64,000 bases of DNA, taken from Methanocalculus natronophilus (GTDB lineage Archaea > Halobacteriota > Methanomicrobia > Methanomicrobiales > Methanocorpusculaceae). Shown here piece by piece: positions 1 through 8,477 of this stretch (the stretch's first letter is position 1; every line of letters starts with the position of its first letter). Below the pieces are notes generated by a model. The model worked only from the letters and a program-made list of their open reading frames with translations. It made no database searches and had not been told where the DNA came from. A program made the position numbers and the translations under genes. The stretch is from positions 1-64,000 of the forward strand of contig NZ_JBCEXH010000007.1 in the NCBI RefSeq assembly GCF_038751955.1. Direction: 5' to 3'.

Positions 1-39
1 ATTGGGTTTTCAACTCTCAAGTGATCGTTGTTGGTTGGG

Positions 40-1416
40 TTAATCGAAAAGCTCTTGTAATTGTTGGAGCAGCAGCTGTCGTATCTCCTCTGCACGGGAT
101 GAATCCTTCGACTCGCAATACATCCTGATAAACGGCTCAGTCCCCGATGGGCGGATGAGCGCCCATGCATCATTCCACCGGATATGTATTCCATCAATCT
201 CGTTTATTGTCTGGTGGGAGCAGATCGATCTCGCTTTTTCCAGCAGGGCATCTGCGTTTTCTGAATGGATCTTGTCTTTCAGCATGGTGTATGAGGGGAT
301 GAGTGTAGCAAGACTGGAGAGTTTCTGTCCCGATTCTGCCATATACGCTGCCATTGCAGCTGCTGTCATCCCCCCGTCACGGCAGAACTGGTGTTTTGGA
401 AAGATAAGGCCGCCGTTTCCTTCCCCTCCAAATGCAACATCATGGCCCTCCTCAAGAAGTTTCAGCATGGTTCTTGCGACATAGATGCTCCCAACCCGGG
501 TATACATCGTTCTGCATCCATGCTTTTCTCCCACCTCCCGGATCAGATCAGACGTGCTGATGGGAGTGACAATTATTCCGGGGTTTCTGCTGCATACGGA
601 CTCTGCGAGAAGTGCAAAGGCTGTATTTTCATTCAAAAACAAACCGTTTTCATCGACAAAGACCGCACGGTCGGCGTCGCCGTCATGAGCAACCCCAACA
701 TCAGCACCTGTTGCCAGCACTGTTTCGGAGAGGAGAGCGAGGCCTTCAGGGTCCGGCTCAGGCAGCCTTCCCGGGAAATTACCGTCGAACCGGCCGTTGA
801 TGGTATGCACAGTGCACCCCATCCGCCTGAGGATTGCGGGTGTCGTCGCAGCAGCAGGTCCTGATCCAGGATCGACAACGACTGTTAATCCCCGACAGCA
901 GTTCTCAGGGAAACGGGAGATGATTGCATGTATGTACTCTTCAAGCCGATGGCTCTCGTTACTCAGTGAACCGACGTTTCTCCAGTCTTGTATGGGTACC
1001 TCGCCTGAGAAGAGAGATGCTTCCAGCTGGATGGTCCGGTCATCATCCATCTCGGTACCATCTGCCTCAATGACTTTGACCCCGTTGTACTCGGGCGGGT
1101 TATGCGAGGCGGTGATCATCGCCCCTCCATCATAATACTCCCTGACAAGGTACTGGAGCGCAGGTGTTGGAAGAATGCCGAGATCGACAACATCACATCC
1201 AGTTGCCAGAAGGCCGGCCTTCATGGCTGAGGCAAGGGCTTCCCCTGAGGTTCTGGTATCTCTCCCAAGGGCTATCTTCCCCTTTAGCATTGTTCCAAGT
1301 GAGAGGCCGATCTTCATCACCAGTTCCGGGTTCATATCCTCTCCTATAATGCCACGGACGCCGTTTGTCCCGAAGAGTACCTTTTCTGCCTTTCTCTCAT
1401 TCGTCAGTTGTGTCAT
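40..1416 (-). CDS. glmM: phosphoglucosamine mutase / phosphohexomutase family
   Basis: This is an alpha-D-phosphohexomutase of 458 residues, the usual length. The phosphoserine loop TASHNP sits at residues 102-107 with Ser104 as acceptor. A metal loop DGDADR, a sugar-binding GGEGNGG and a C-terminal phosphate loop RPSGTEPFIR follow in the standard order. In archaea this family makes glucosamine-1-P or interconverts mannose or glucose phosphates for cell-surface sugars, and sequence alone does not settle the substrate. I start it at 1416 because the ATG has an AAGAGGAGAG ribosome site, and the longer in-frame extension would run deep into the upstream gene. It overlaps that gene by 20 bp, so the two are likely co-transcribed. 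Confidence 0.88.
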   Translation of the reverse strand: MTQLTNERKAEKVLFGTNGVRGIIGEDMNPELVMKIGLSLGTMLKGKIALGRDTRTSGEALASAMKAGLLATGCDVVDLGILPTPALQYLVREYYDGGAMITASHNPPEYNGVKVIEADGTEMDDDRTIQLEASLFSGEVPIQDWRNVGSLSNESHRLEEYIHAIISRFPENCCRGLTVVVDPGSGPAAATTPAILRRMGCTVHTINGRFDGNFPGRLPEPDPEGLALLSETVLATGADVGVAHDGDADRAVFVDENGLFLNENTAFALLAESVCSRNPGIIVTPISTSDLIREVGEKHGCRTMYTRVGSIYVARTMLKLLEEGHDVAFGGEGNGGLIFPKHQFCRDGGMTAAAMAAYMAESGQKLSSLATLIPSYTMLKDKIHSENADALLEKARSICSHQTINEIDGIHIRWNDAWALIRPSGTEPFIRMYCESKDSSRAEEIRQLLLQQLQELFD

Positions 1417-2029
1417 CTTCTCTCTCCTCTTCTGTGTTGTCTGTGTCAGTTGGTTCAGCCTGTATGCCGGCCTGGTTGTCTGGCTCCCGGGCAGACTGGC
1501 CGGAGCGTTCCCTGAGCAGGACATTGGCCGAGTCGCCGAGTTTCTTCATGATCTCTGTGATGCGGTCTTCGATCTCGATCTCCTCATCTATCTCGATGGA
1601 GGTTGCCTCCACCTCAAGGAGAAACCTTGCAATCTCACTTGATTCAAACAGGATGTCGTCAAGTTCATCGAGGGTAAAAAACCCGCACATTGCACCATAA
1701 AAGAATGTTGCCCCGGATTTCCTGACTTTTCGCTTAAATGAGGTGCGGGCCTGGTTGACTGCCTGTGGTGAATAGGGCTCCTGCATGAAAGGAACGAGTT
1801 TTGGGAGGTTCTCCCCGATGAATGTCATCTCCGCACCGGCTGTTGTTTTAAAGTCCGAGCAGAGGCGGGCTATTGCCCATTCACGTGCAGTCACATAGGT
1901 GTGCTTCCTGAGAAACTGGTTTACTTTCCGGTACGTTGCGCCGTCAACTTTCCTGAATTTCCGGTATTTGGAGATCTCTTCACTCCTGTCATCCTGGTTA
2001 TCGGCCCATGCATCACTCGGATCATTCAT
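1397..2029 (-). CDS. conserved archaeal protein, DUF5806-like
   Basis: This is a 210-residue soluble protein. Its core (residues ~20-165) holds the phrases TYVTAREWAIARLCSDF and QAVNQAR, which I recall from the archaeal family DUF5806 of unknown function. The last ~45 residues are acidic and low in complexity (EEEREDD). The ATG at 2029 has GAGGT eight bases upstream. It is the first gene of a two-gene operon with the phosphosugar mutase, whose start lies inside its 3' end. The family assignment is from memory and no function can be stated. Confidence 0.7.
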   Translation of the reverse strand: MNDPSDAWADNQDDRSEEISKYRKFRKVDGATYRKVNQFLRKHTYVTAREWAIARLCSDFKTTAGAEMTFIGENLPKLVPFMQEPYSPQAVNQARTSFKRKVRKSGATFFYGAMCGFFTLDELDDILFESSEIARFLLEVEATSIEIDEEIEIEDRITEIMKKLGDSANVLLRERSGQSAREPDNQAGIQAEPTDTDNTEEEREDDTTDE

Positions 2030-2186
2030 TTCAGGTACCTCGTATTCTCTTCAACGGGCTTGAAGGTTATGAGTCGTTATTGGAAGGGTTCTTGTTTGGG
2101 TGCGTTTGGGTGATTTTTGGGTGTTTGAGGATTCAGTACCCGGGGTCAGGATCCGGGGTACTGAGGACCTGGTTTTCACCACTTTA

Positions 2187-2211
2187 ACATATAGCATCAT
2201 ATGGTTTATAG
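2187..2211 (+). repeat. 25-bp inverted repeat, left copy
   Basis: This 25-bp word starts ACATATAG and ends GTTTATAG. Its exact reverse complement is at 4421-4445, so the two copies bound a 2.26-kb segment. The word has a weak internal dyad (about 10-5-10). No target-site duplication is visible outside the copies. Confidence 0.85.
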
Positions 2212-2311
2212 ATGCCGATCTTTCATGACTTCTGAAAACGATTAAATGAATTTTATGATTTTTCTATACCTGAAACTCTCTTTTCCGGGATCTTTGGAGG
2301 TGCTATGTGGG

Positions 2312-2337
2312 GTGAGTGAGTGAGTGAGTGAGTGAGT
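2312..2337 (+). repeat. GTGA tetranucleotide microsatellite
   Basis: Six uninterrupted GTGA units are followed by a broken unit. It is non-coding. A related GAGAGTGA-rich stretch lies at about 2895-2930. Confidence 0.85.
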
Positions 2338-2374
2338 ATGCTGCTCCGGAGGGGGCCGGCCGCTCTTTTTCCAT

Positions 2375-2457
2375 GAAGGGGAAAGGGAAGAAGAGGAAGA
2401 GAAAGGGGAAGATGAGAAGGATGAAGAGGAGGGAGAGGGGATGAAAGAGGGAGAGGG
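2375..2457 (+). repeat. polypurine tract
   Basis: This is about 80 bases of almost pure purine on the plus strand (GAAGGGGAAAGGG and similar) with only a few T interruptions. A matching polypyrimidine tract lies on the same strand at 4513-4559 and another at about 3705-3755. Such tracts can form triplex DNA. Confidence 0.7.
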
Positions 2458-2487
2458 CCCAATGGTACATCGGAGCGGGGCTACTCC

Positions 2488-2560
2488 GTATTTGCGTGCC
2501 AGAAAACCCTCCTACCGGCCCTACCTCGCCCGCAGGTGCTTCGCAAGGGGGGTTCGAGCT
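2488..2560 (+). repeat. dispersed repeat, truncated copy C
   Basis: The sequence from GTATTTGCGTG to GCTTCGCAAGGGG and TTCGAGC matches the 5' third of the repeat at 5541-5795, with scattered changes. The rest of the repeat is missing. Confidence 0.6.
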
Positions 2561-3846
2561 TGGATGATGGCGTGCAGATAATCACGATCACCTCCTTTTG
2601 AAGCATCTATGCCATGCGGGAACGGGGCTGGTGGGGCAATGACTGATCATCATTGCCGTTAGTGGCCTGGTCATCTGCTGAGCTTCTGCTGAGGTATTGC
2701 TGTTGAATGGGGGTTGTGCCGGGTGTGGCAGCAGGTAGGGGGACCTGGTGCAGAGTGGCTGGTTGCCAGTACTCTCATTTTGATCCCTGGGTCGGCAACC
2801 CGGGTAGGGGGGTGGCTGGTTTGTCCAGTTTGCGAGCATGAAGATAAGGAACTATGGAAGGGGAAGAGAGAGTGAGGAAGGGAGTTAGGGCGTGATGGAG
2901 TAAGAGAGTGAGAGAGTGAGAGAGAATGAAAGGTAGCGAACCTTCCCGCCTCCTCTCCTCCGTCTTTACCTCGGCCGGGATTATTTGGCAGGGTCTTGAA
3001 TCAATCGTGGATGATCAACCCGATGACTGTGGATGAGCAATCTGATCACAAGCCTGGGTGGCGGGCCTGGAAATTTCCCATCAATTTATTGGCGATTTAA
3101 AGGATTTTTTTCAAGCTTTATGATGTATTGCATGAGAATGTCAAAAAAGATCGATTATATGGCGAATATGAAGTTTCTTTATATAGGAGTTGCAACCGGA
3201 GTCTGCAAACCCGTCAGGTGATGGTTGGCTGAGCCGGTTACTTGGAGTTCAGGAGGTTGCTGGTGGTTCAGGGGAATTGCTGGTGAGCTTTTGTGATATG
3301 TGGGGGCAGGGGGGTAGCGGTTGCCTGCCTGGGTGAGGGGGCAGCAGGTATTCCTGTTGGCAGATCGTGATCGCTCGTATCCATGATCTCTTGTTTCATG
3401 ATCTCTAGCATGCCTCGGTCGCAGAATGTGACTGTCTATTGGATGCTGAGATGGGATCCATGTATGATCTATTCATGATCTACTCATGATCCACGTATGA
3501 TCCGACAATTCTCAAAAAAAGCACATTTGACCTTATTTCATCTATTGGGTGTCAATATGTGCTTAAAATGAGTCCGCTGAAAACTGCTATTTTTTGCGCA
3601 GAATGGTTATTCTGCGAAATTGCCCGCAACAGATCCCATTCGCTACCTCATCAGCCAAATCAGTTGCCTGGTGAACCGGGGGCGACTCATGCACAACCCG
3701 TCCTTGACTCCTCCATCTCCTCCATCTCCATCTCCATTCCTCTTCCTCTACCTGCCATGTATGATCAAACCAGGCCTTATGGTGTATCATTGATGTATTA
3801 TTGATTTCTGATTGATATCCATTGATGTAGGTCAGAGAAAGGTCTT

Positions 3847-4002
3847 ATGAATTATTTTGACTTTGGCTATACAAATGCGGCAAGTGAAGGATTCAATAAC
3901 AAGATTGTCAATGTGATCAAACGGGCTGCATTTGGCTTCAGGGACCTGGATTACTTCATTTTGAAAATACGACGGAGCTGTAAGTTCAAAAAGTTTGTTT
4001 AA
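3847..4002 (+). pseudogene. ISL3-type transposase, 3' remnant
   Basis: An open frame of 51 codons ends in TAA at 4000-4002. The peptide contains TNAASEGFNNKI, IKRAAFGFRD and YFILKIRR, the pattern at the extreme C terminus of ISL3-family DDE transposases, including the catalytic Glu in the S/A-E-G-x-N motif. The same frame is closed by a stop at 3823-3825, and nothing resembling the N-terminal or central transposase domains lies upstream. It is a dead fragment. It lies inside the segment bounded by the 25-bp inverted repeats, which could be old terminal repeats. Confidence 0.7.
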
Positions 4003-4084
4003 GAACAGAACAGAGCAAGGCATCTCCTGGCCATAGAGAGATGGTAAGATATGCCTTGATAGAGCAGAGCCGGTCACCGAACAT

Positions 4085-4193
4085 CCTCCGGGGGGGCACT
4101 GCCATCCCCCCTTCGGAGTTCGGCGAAGGCGACCTATCGGTCACCAAGCGGGGCTGACCGCCCCGCTAGTAAGGATAGATGGCGCTTCGCGCC
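4085..4193. other. cluster of GC-rich hairpins after the transposase remnant
   Basis: At least three perfect hairpins follow each other: GGGGGG...CCCCCC, AGCGGGGC-TGACC-GCCCCGCT, and GGCGC-TTC-GCGCC. The local base composition is far richer in G+C than the DNA on either side. It could be the structured end of an insertion element or a small RNA. I see no open frame. Confidence 0.5.
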
Positions 4194-4420
4194 CCAACTC
4201 CTGTTACTGGGTCTCTCTCCCCTCTCAACTACAGTTTCTCATTCACTGTCGCTAGCGTAGAAAGGGATCTACAGTGAGGATGACACCAGAATATCCAGTT
4301 GATATTTGCTCAGGGATCAGGGAAGTTGGCGATCAGAAATTTGGAGAAGAGTCAAAAAATATTTCTTACTGGTCGCATATATTCGGATTATTCTGTTCGG
4401 AATTATACGAAATATGTGCT

Positions 4421-4445
4421 CTATAAACCATATGATGCTATATGT
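4421..4445 (-). repeat. 25-bp inverted repeat, right copy
   Basis: This is the exact reverse complement of 2187-2211. It ends about 190 bp upstream of the xerA start codon. Confidence 0.85.
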
Positions 4446-4631
4446 AAACTGGCTGAAGAATCATGACTTATTGACCTTATCTGGTCAACCTAATCGGGAG
4501 CGCCTGCTGGTACTCTTCCTCCTCCTCCTCCTCCGCTTCCTCTTCCTCCTGCCCCCCTGCTCCCTGCCTGATGTGTGTGGGGCACATTCTGCGCAATCTT
4601 CTTAAACCTGCATTCCTATCATACTACTATA

Positions 4632-5519
4632 ATGCCCGCCCGCAAACGATCCTTCTCCCTCTGGATTCCGAGATACCTGAATCATCTGAAGATGAGGAAC
4701 TACTCGGTGAAGACAATCGATACCTATGGCCGGGTACTCCTCGATTTCTCAACCTATTGTGCAGAGGTGCAGGGACTGGGCGATCCTGCTGTTGATACGG
4801 ATGGGTATGATATCACTCAGTTCCTGGCAGAATCATCTGGTACACGAAGTCTCTCGGCAACCACCATGAACCGGTATATCTCAACACTCAACTCGTTCTA
4901 CCGGTTTCTGGTTGGCCAGCAGGTTCTTCCAGCAAATCCGGTCCTCGGGGTGGACAGGCCAAAGATAAAGGGCCGGGAGCTATTGTACCTGAAACATGCC
5001 GATGTCGTCTCTCTCCTGGATGCAATCGAAAATACACGGGATCGTCTGATCATCCGGACAATCTATGCAACCGGTGTCCGTGTCTCGGAACTCTGCGGGA
5101 TTTCGGTGAAAGATATAGATTTCCAGGAACAGACAATTCGGATTCAGGGCAAAGGTGACAAGATACGCACGGTCTTCATTGATGAGGAGACGCTTTCTGA
5201 GATCAGATCCTATCTTGGATCCAGAAAAAACGGCCCTCTTTTTACCGGCCATAATGGATCTCCACTCTCGCCACGCACCATTCAGCATATATTCAGGAAA
5301 TACGCACCCTCAGGGATAACGCCACATAAAATCAGGCATAGTTATGCGAGCGAACTCTACAGGCGTTCACGAAACCTCAGGGTGGTGCAGGAGAATCTCG
5401 GCCACTCCTCGATAAAGACAACCGAGGTCTATCTGCATACAGATCTTGAGGAGCGCCGCCGTGTGTACCAGGATCACTTCCCGCTTTCAGGGAATCACGA
5501 GTCTGGGAATGCCAGGTGA
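4632..5519 (+). CDS. xerA: tyrosine recombinase XerA
   Basis: This is a 295-residue tyrosine recombinase, probably the archaeal chromosome-dimer resolvase acting at dif. An N-terminal SAM-like core-binding domain (to ~residue 105) is followed by the catalytic domain. The catalytic set is complete: Arg150 in ATGVRVSELCG, Lys174 in GKGDK, His232-x-x-Arg235, His258 in LGHSS and nucleophile Tyr267 in TTEVYLHT. I chose the ATG at 4632 because a TATA-like CTTAAACC lies about 26 bp upstream, which fits a leaderless transcript. A 19-residue extension would have no ribosome site. It borders the inverted-repeat segment on its left and a dispersed repeat on its right. Confidence 0.92.
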   Translation: MPARKRSFSLWIPRYLNHLKMRNYSVKTIDTYGRVLLDFSTYCAEVQGLGDPAVDTDGYDITQFLAESSGTRSLSATTMNRYISTLNSFYRFLVGQQVLPANPVLGVDRPKIKGRELLYLKHADVVSLLDAIENTRDRLIIRTIYATGVRVSELCGISVKDIDFQEQTIRIQGKGDKIRTVFIDEETLSEIRSYLGSRKNGPLFTGHNGSPLSPRTIQHIFRKYAPSGITPHKIRHSYASELYRRSRNLRVVQENLGHSSIKTTEVYLHTDLEERRRVYQDHFPLSGNHESGNAR

Positions 5520-5540
5520 GTCTTAAAAAAAAGGGCTCTG

Positions 5541-5795
5541 GTATTTGCGTGTCAGAAGCCCCCACCGCCCGCTTTCCCGTCCGCAAATGCTTCGCAAGGG
5601 AGTTTGAGCCGGATTGCCGCAGATGCTGGCGCGGGAGGGGCGGGAATGCTTCCGTCTGGCTTTCAGAGGAGATACGCCCCGATTCCTTTGGAATCGCCTT
5701 TCAGGTTGCTCTGATGAGCACGGATAGATCTGCTCTGCCAGCCTGCCTCTTTCGCCGGACCCCGCCCCCCTATACCCGCGCCGCACCTGCTTCAC
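5541..5795 (+). repeat. dispersed intergenic repeat, copy A
   Basis: This ~250-bp GC-rich element shares long identical blocks with 27645-27876. The best is a 43-bp identity at 5678-5720, which contains two hairpins: CGATTCC-TTT-GGAATCG and TGCTC-TGAT-GAGCA. Other shared blocks are AAATGCTTCGCAAGGGAG and CGCGGGAGGGGCGGGAATGC. The 5' end (5534-5562) can also fold. The whole 5520-5933 interval holds no gene. Both full copies lie directly downstream of a gene's stop codon. Confidence 0.8.
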
Positions 5796-5933
5796 TCATT
5801 CCTGATTATTTTGGTTGCTACATCGGGATCTCTACTCGGGATCTTCTCCCAGGTTCCGAAAAATTCAGGAAAAACACGGGTGATCAGAATTCTGGAGAAG
5901 AGTAAAAAAAAAGATCCTCGTATCAAGCGTTTT

Positions 5934-6116
5934 TTATCGTGATCTGAGCTGGCCGCCTTTTGCGATACTCTCAAGCGGAAGCTCCTGGAAGAGCACGATG
6001 ACTGCTGCCGGATCAACACCAAAGCTCTCGGCAATGGATTGTGTACATTCTGATGCAACTCTCTGTTTCTGTTCAACCGTCTTTCCTTCTGCCATTTGTA
6101 TGGTTATAACAGGCAT
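5934..6116 (-). CDS. 4-oxalocrotonate tautomerase family protein
   Basis: This is a 60-residue tautomerase-superfamily protein. It starts MPVITIQM, so removal of Met exposes the catalytic Pro1 typical of 4-oxalocrotonate tautomerase. The middle (KQRVASECTQSIAESFGVDP) matches the family's helix. The size equals that of the hexameric enzymes. The substrate in methanogens is unknown. A TATA-like TTTTATG about 30 bp upstream and the absence of a ribosome site suggest a leaderless transcript. A CCCGGG-based hairpin follows at ~6159-6180. Confidence 0.8.
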   Translation of the reverse strand: MPVITIQMAEGKTVEQKQRVASECTQSIAESFGVDPAAVIVLFQELPLESIAKGGQLRSR

Positions 6117-6249
6117 ATCTATACAAGAGGCGTTCGTTCATAAAACCGTTTTCTGCCCGGGGCTGAAAACCCGGGTTTTCCTGGATAATCCAATATCCGG
6201 ATAGAAAAGGGCTGCCACCAGGCCGGAACAGGAAGGGTTTTGTGGTAAT

Positions 6250-7371
6250 TTACCATTTTTTGCTTGATTTTCCTTCTGAAACCCACTTGAATGTGGCTGA
6301 TTGAATAAAGATGCCAAATAAGGCGAGGAGTAGGCCGATAATTGTAAAGATAATAATCGTGTGCACTCCTCCATCTGCTGCGATTGGAAAATCAGGGATG
6401 TTACTGATGGAGAGCAGGTAGCTGCTGGCTCCATACACAATTGTTCCAATCGCGCCAATAAAGAATGGCACTATCACGATTTTACCCAGGTGCTCGGGCT
6501 CATGCAGGATGCTGTCGATGATCTTGCCAGCCATGGCAACCAGTCCACCCCCGACGAACCACCAGACGGATCCGTAGATAAAGGCTGCGACAAAAAGGAG
6601 GATGCCAGCATCTTCTGGGTAATAGACGAGCAGGCTTGTCAGCCCCAGGATCACGCCAACAATTGTGATCAGCGCTGCTGAGATATAAGCGACAAAACTG
6701 AAACTTCCTTTCTCAAAAGAATGTTGCAGGCCCGAGAAGAGATAGCCGAAAAACTCGTCTATGCCAAAGCCCTTGAAGAGGAGATAAATGCCGACTGCGC
6801 CAACGACGATGAATGTTGCAAGATCCGGCCTGCCCCAGAGATATGCCGCAGAATAGAGGAGCATGGCAAGGCCAACAGGAACCAGCACCACACGGGCGAT
6901 CTTGGGATCATCAAGGAGTTTTTTGATGATGTAGTATGTCCCTTCAAGATTTGGCATCTGGGCGACGATCACACGCCTGACACTCTCGACTGGGATTTTG
7001 GACTGGATAATCGGGAGGATATAATCATCCTCTGCACCATCTGAAACGAGAATGCATGAAGCTGCATCTGTCTGACCAATAATCTGCGAGAGGGCTTCCG
7101 CAATCCGGCGGTCGCCTTCTAGCATATTCATGTGATTGCCGCCAATAACTGCAACCACCACATCCTCGCCTTTTGCTGCAAGCTCGTCATATGTTTTGAC
7201 AGCCTGGAATATGGCATTCACATCGGAATCTTCAGGATCAGCAAGGCCCAGTTTTGTTGCAGCCTGCAGGACTGCCTCTCTTCCGATAACCGGGCTCTCG
7301 ACTCCCGCTTTATATCCAATATCGTCATCGCGATCGACACTGAGGATGAGTGTTCTCCTCTTCTGCATCAC
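6250..7371 (-). CDS. DUF373 family membrane protein
   Basis: This 373-residue protein matches the archaeal DUF373 family. A soluble N-terminal half starts RTLILSVDRDDDIGYKAG and includes GGNHMNMLEGDRRI. The C-terminal half (from ~residue 160) holds about six hydrophobic segments. The acidic DRDDD motif in the first strand is typical of the family. The function is unknown. It is a single gene with its own upstream region. The second Met (7368) is an equally possible start. Confidence 0.85.
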   Translation of the reverse strand: MMQKRRTLILSVDRDDDIGYKAGVESPVIGREAVLQAATKLGLADPEDSDVNAIFQAVKTYDELAAKGEDVVVAVIGGNHMNMLEGDRRIAEALSQIIGQTDAASCILVSDGAEDDYILPIIQSKIPVESVRRVIVAQMPNLEGTYYIIKKLLDDPKIARVVLVPVGLAMLLYSAAYLWGRPDLATFIVVGAVGIYLLFKGFGIDEFFGYLFSGLQHSFEKGSFSFVAYISAALITIVGVILGLTSLLVYYPEDAGILLFVAAFIYGSVWWFVGGGLVAMAGKIIDSILHEPEHLGKIVIVPFFIGAIGTIVYGASSYLLSISNIPDFPIAADGGVHTIIIFTIIGLLLALFGIFIQSATFKWVSEGKSSKKW

Positions 7372-7589
7372 AGATCACATGTACGTATTAGGATAATAAT
7401 GTTGTTTTGTCAAACCGGGTTTGATTCACGAAAAAAACCTCTGTTTCATAATCACTCTGCAGCAATGGAGTGAGAATAAAAAACGGGTGGCCTGATAATC
7501 CAGATGAATCACGGTGCAGCCTGCAGCTGCTTCACGTCAAATATATACGTCCAATTGGCGTAATTGTGGCAAAAAGGCCTTAAAAAAAA

Positions 7590-8459
7590 TTAAATGAGTT
7601 TGGATCTCTGAAGAAGGAGGAGGTCGTCAGTTGTGAGTTTCTCGCCGCTCTTGAAGGAGTTAAAGATCTTCTCAGCTTCCATTCTGACCGTCTTATTCTC
7701 TTTGACCGCTTTGACCTTCTTGGTCTTCGTCCTCATGCCGCTGATGACCTTATCGTAGTCACGGAGCTCTTTCTGGCATTCGATGAAGGCCTTGTGCTCT
7801 GCATCCGCTGCTTCCTGGGCCTCAACAAATGCACGGTGTTTTGCATCTGCCTCTTCCCGTGACTTATCGGCTTTGCGGTAGCAGTCCACCATCAGGTCAT
7901 GGTGGGTCTGGGCAAGCTCTGCACTCTCTGTCACTTTCAGATGAAGATCGGATGCCTCTTTCCGGAGATCGCGGGCATCCTGGAGTTTGGCGCGGATCTC
8001 TTTGTTCTGTTCGAGCTCGGCTTCCTGCTCCCGGACCTGGCCCTTCATCTGTTTGATCTTCTCAACGAGTTCCCGCTCCTTATCGGAACTCATCGCCTCG
8101 GTCTGCTGTTTGAACTCAAGAAATTCAATCTGACGCTGGATATCCTTGACCTGGCCCTTTTTGATGTTGCCATGCTCTTTTTTATACTCTTCGAGCTCCT
8201 CAAAGAGCTGGTTGGCCTTCTCATTCAGGACGTTCCTTTTATCCTTCAGATCAGAGACATCCTTGTTGTTTGAATCCCGAAGCTCTTTGTGGTTCTGAGC
8301 TTCTTCGACAAACTGGCGCGTCTGATTGTTCAACTCATTCCGCTCGCGTGCGCATTTGCTTGCAAGTGCATTGAGTTCATTTCTGCGGTTCTTGTGCTGT
8401 TCAGATTCAGCAAGTATGGTCTTCCTCTTGTCAACGAGATCGTTCAACATGCTCAACAA
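7590..8459 (-). CDS. archaeal coiled-coil protein (COG1340-like)
   Basis: This 289-residue protein is almost wholly coiled coil, rich in Glu, Lys, Gln and Leu from residue ~5 to ~230. A short conserved C-terminal module (KIFNSFKSGEKLTTDDLLLLQRSKL) follows. Related archaeal proteins are in COG1340 and are sometimes mislabelled phosphoserine phosphatase. The function is unknown. There is no signal peptide. It follows a 330-bp untranslated interval that contains a candidate structured RNA, so it may be read from a long leader. Its 3' flank is A/T rich. Confidence 0.75.
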   Translation of the reverse strand: MLSMLNDLVDKRKTILAESEQHKNRRNELNALASKCARERNELNNQTRQFVEEAQNHKELRDSNNKDVSDLKDKRNVLNEKANQLFEELEEYKKEHGNIKKGQVKDIQRQIEFLEFKQQTEAMSSDKERELVEKIKQMKGQVREQEAELEQNKEIRAKLQDARDLRKEASDLHLKVTESAELAQTHHDLMVDCYRKADKSREEADAKHRAFVEAQEAADAEHKAFIECQKELRDYDKVISGMRTKTKKVKAVKENKTVRMEAEKIFNSFKSGEKLTTDDLLLLQRSKLI

Positions 8460-8477
8460 TCCTCAAATATCGATACA

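Larger units (their letters stand above)
2030..4631. other. 2.6-kb gene-poor accessory segment
   Basis: No open frame here looks like an intact gene. The stretch holds a GGGTACTG-type hairpin near 2131-2162, a perfect 25-bp inverted repeat pair (2187-2211 and 4421-4445), a GTGA microsatellite, polypurine and polypyrimidine tracts, a partial copy of a dispersed repeat, a cluster of ATGATC-rich words (3380-3510), the 3' end of a transposase gene and a run of GC-rich hairpins. It ends at the promoter of xerA. It looks like decayed mobile DNA. Confidence 0.7.

Noticed and set aside
3587-3790. Minus-strand frame rich in Glu, Trp and Arg
   Set aside because: It is a translation of simple TCCATC-type sequence and has no family resemblance or ribosome site.
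5523-5795. Minus-strand frames in repeat copies A and B that share QVRRGYRGAGSGE and PCSSEQPERRFQRNR
   Set aside because: The shared peptide follows from the shared DNA repeat. The frames diverge outside the identical blocks, and the DNA hairpins are the conserved part.
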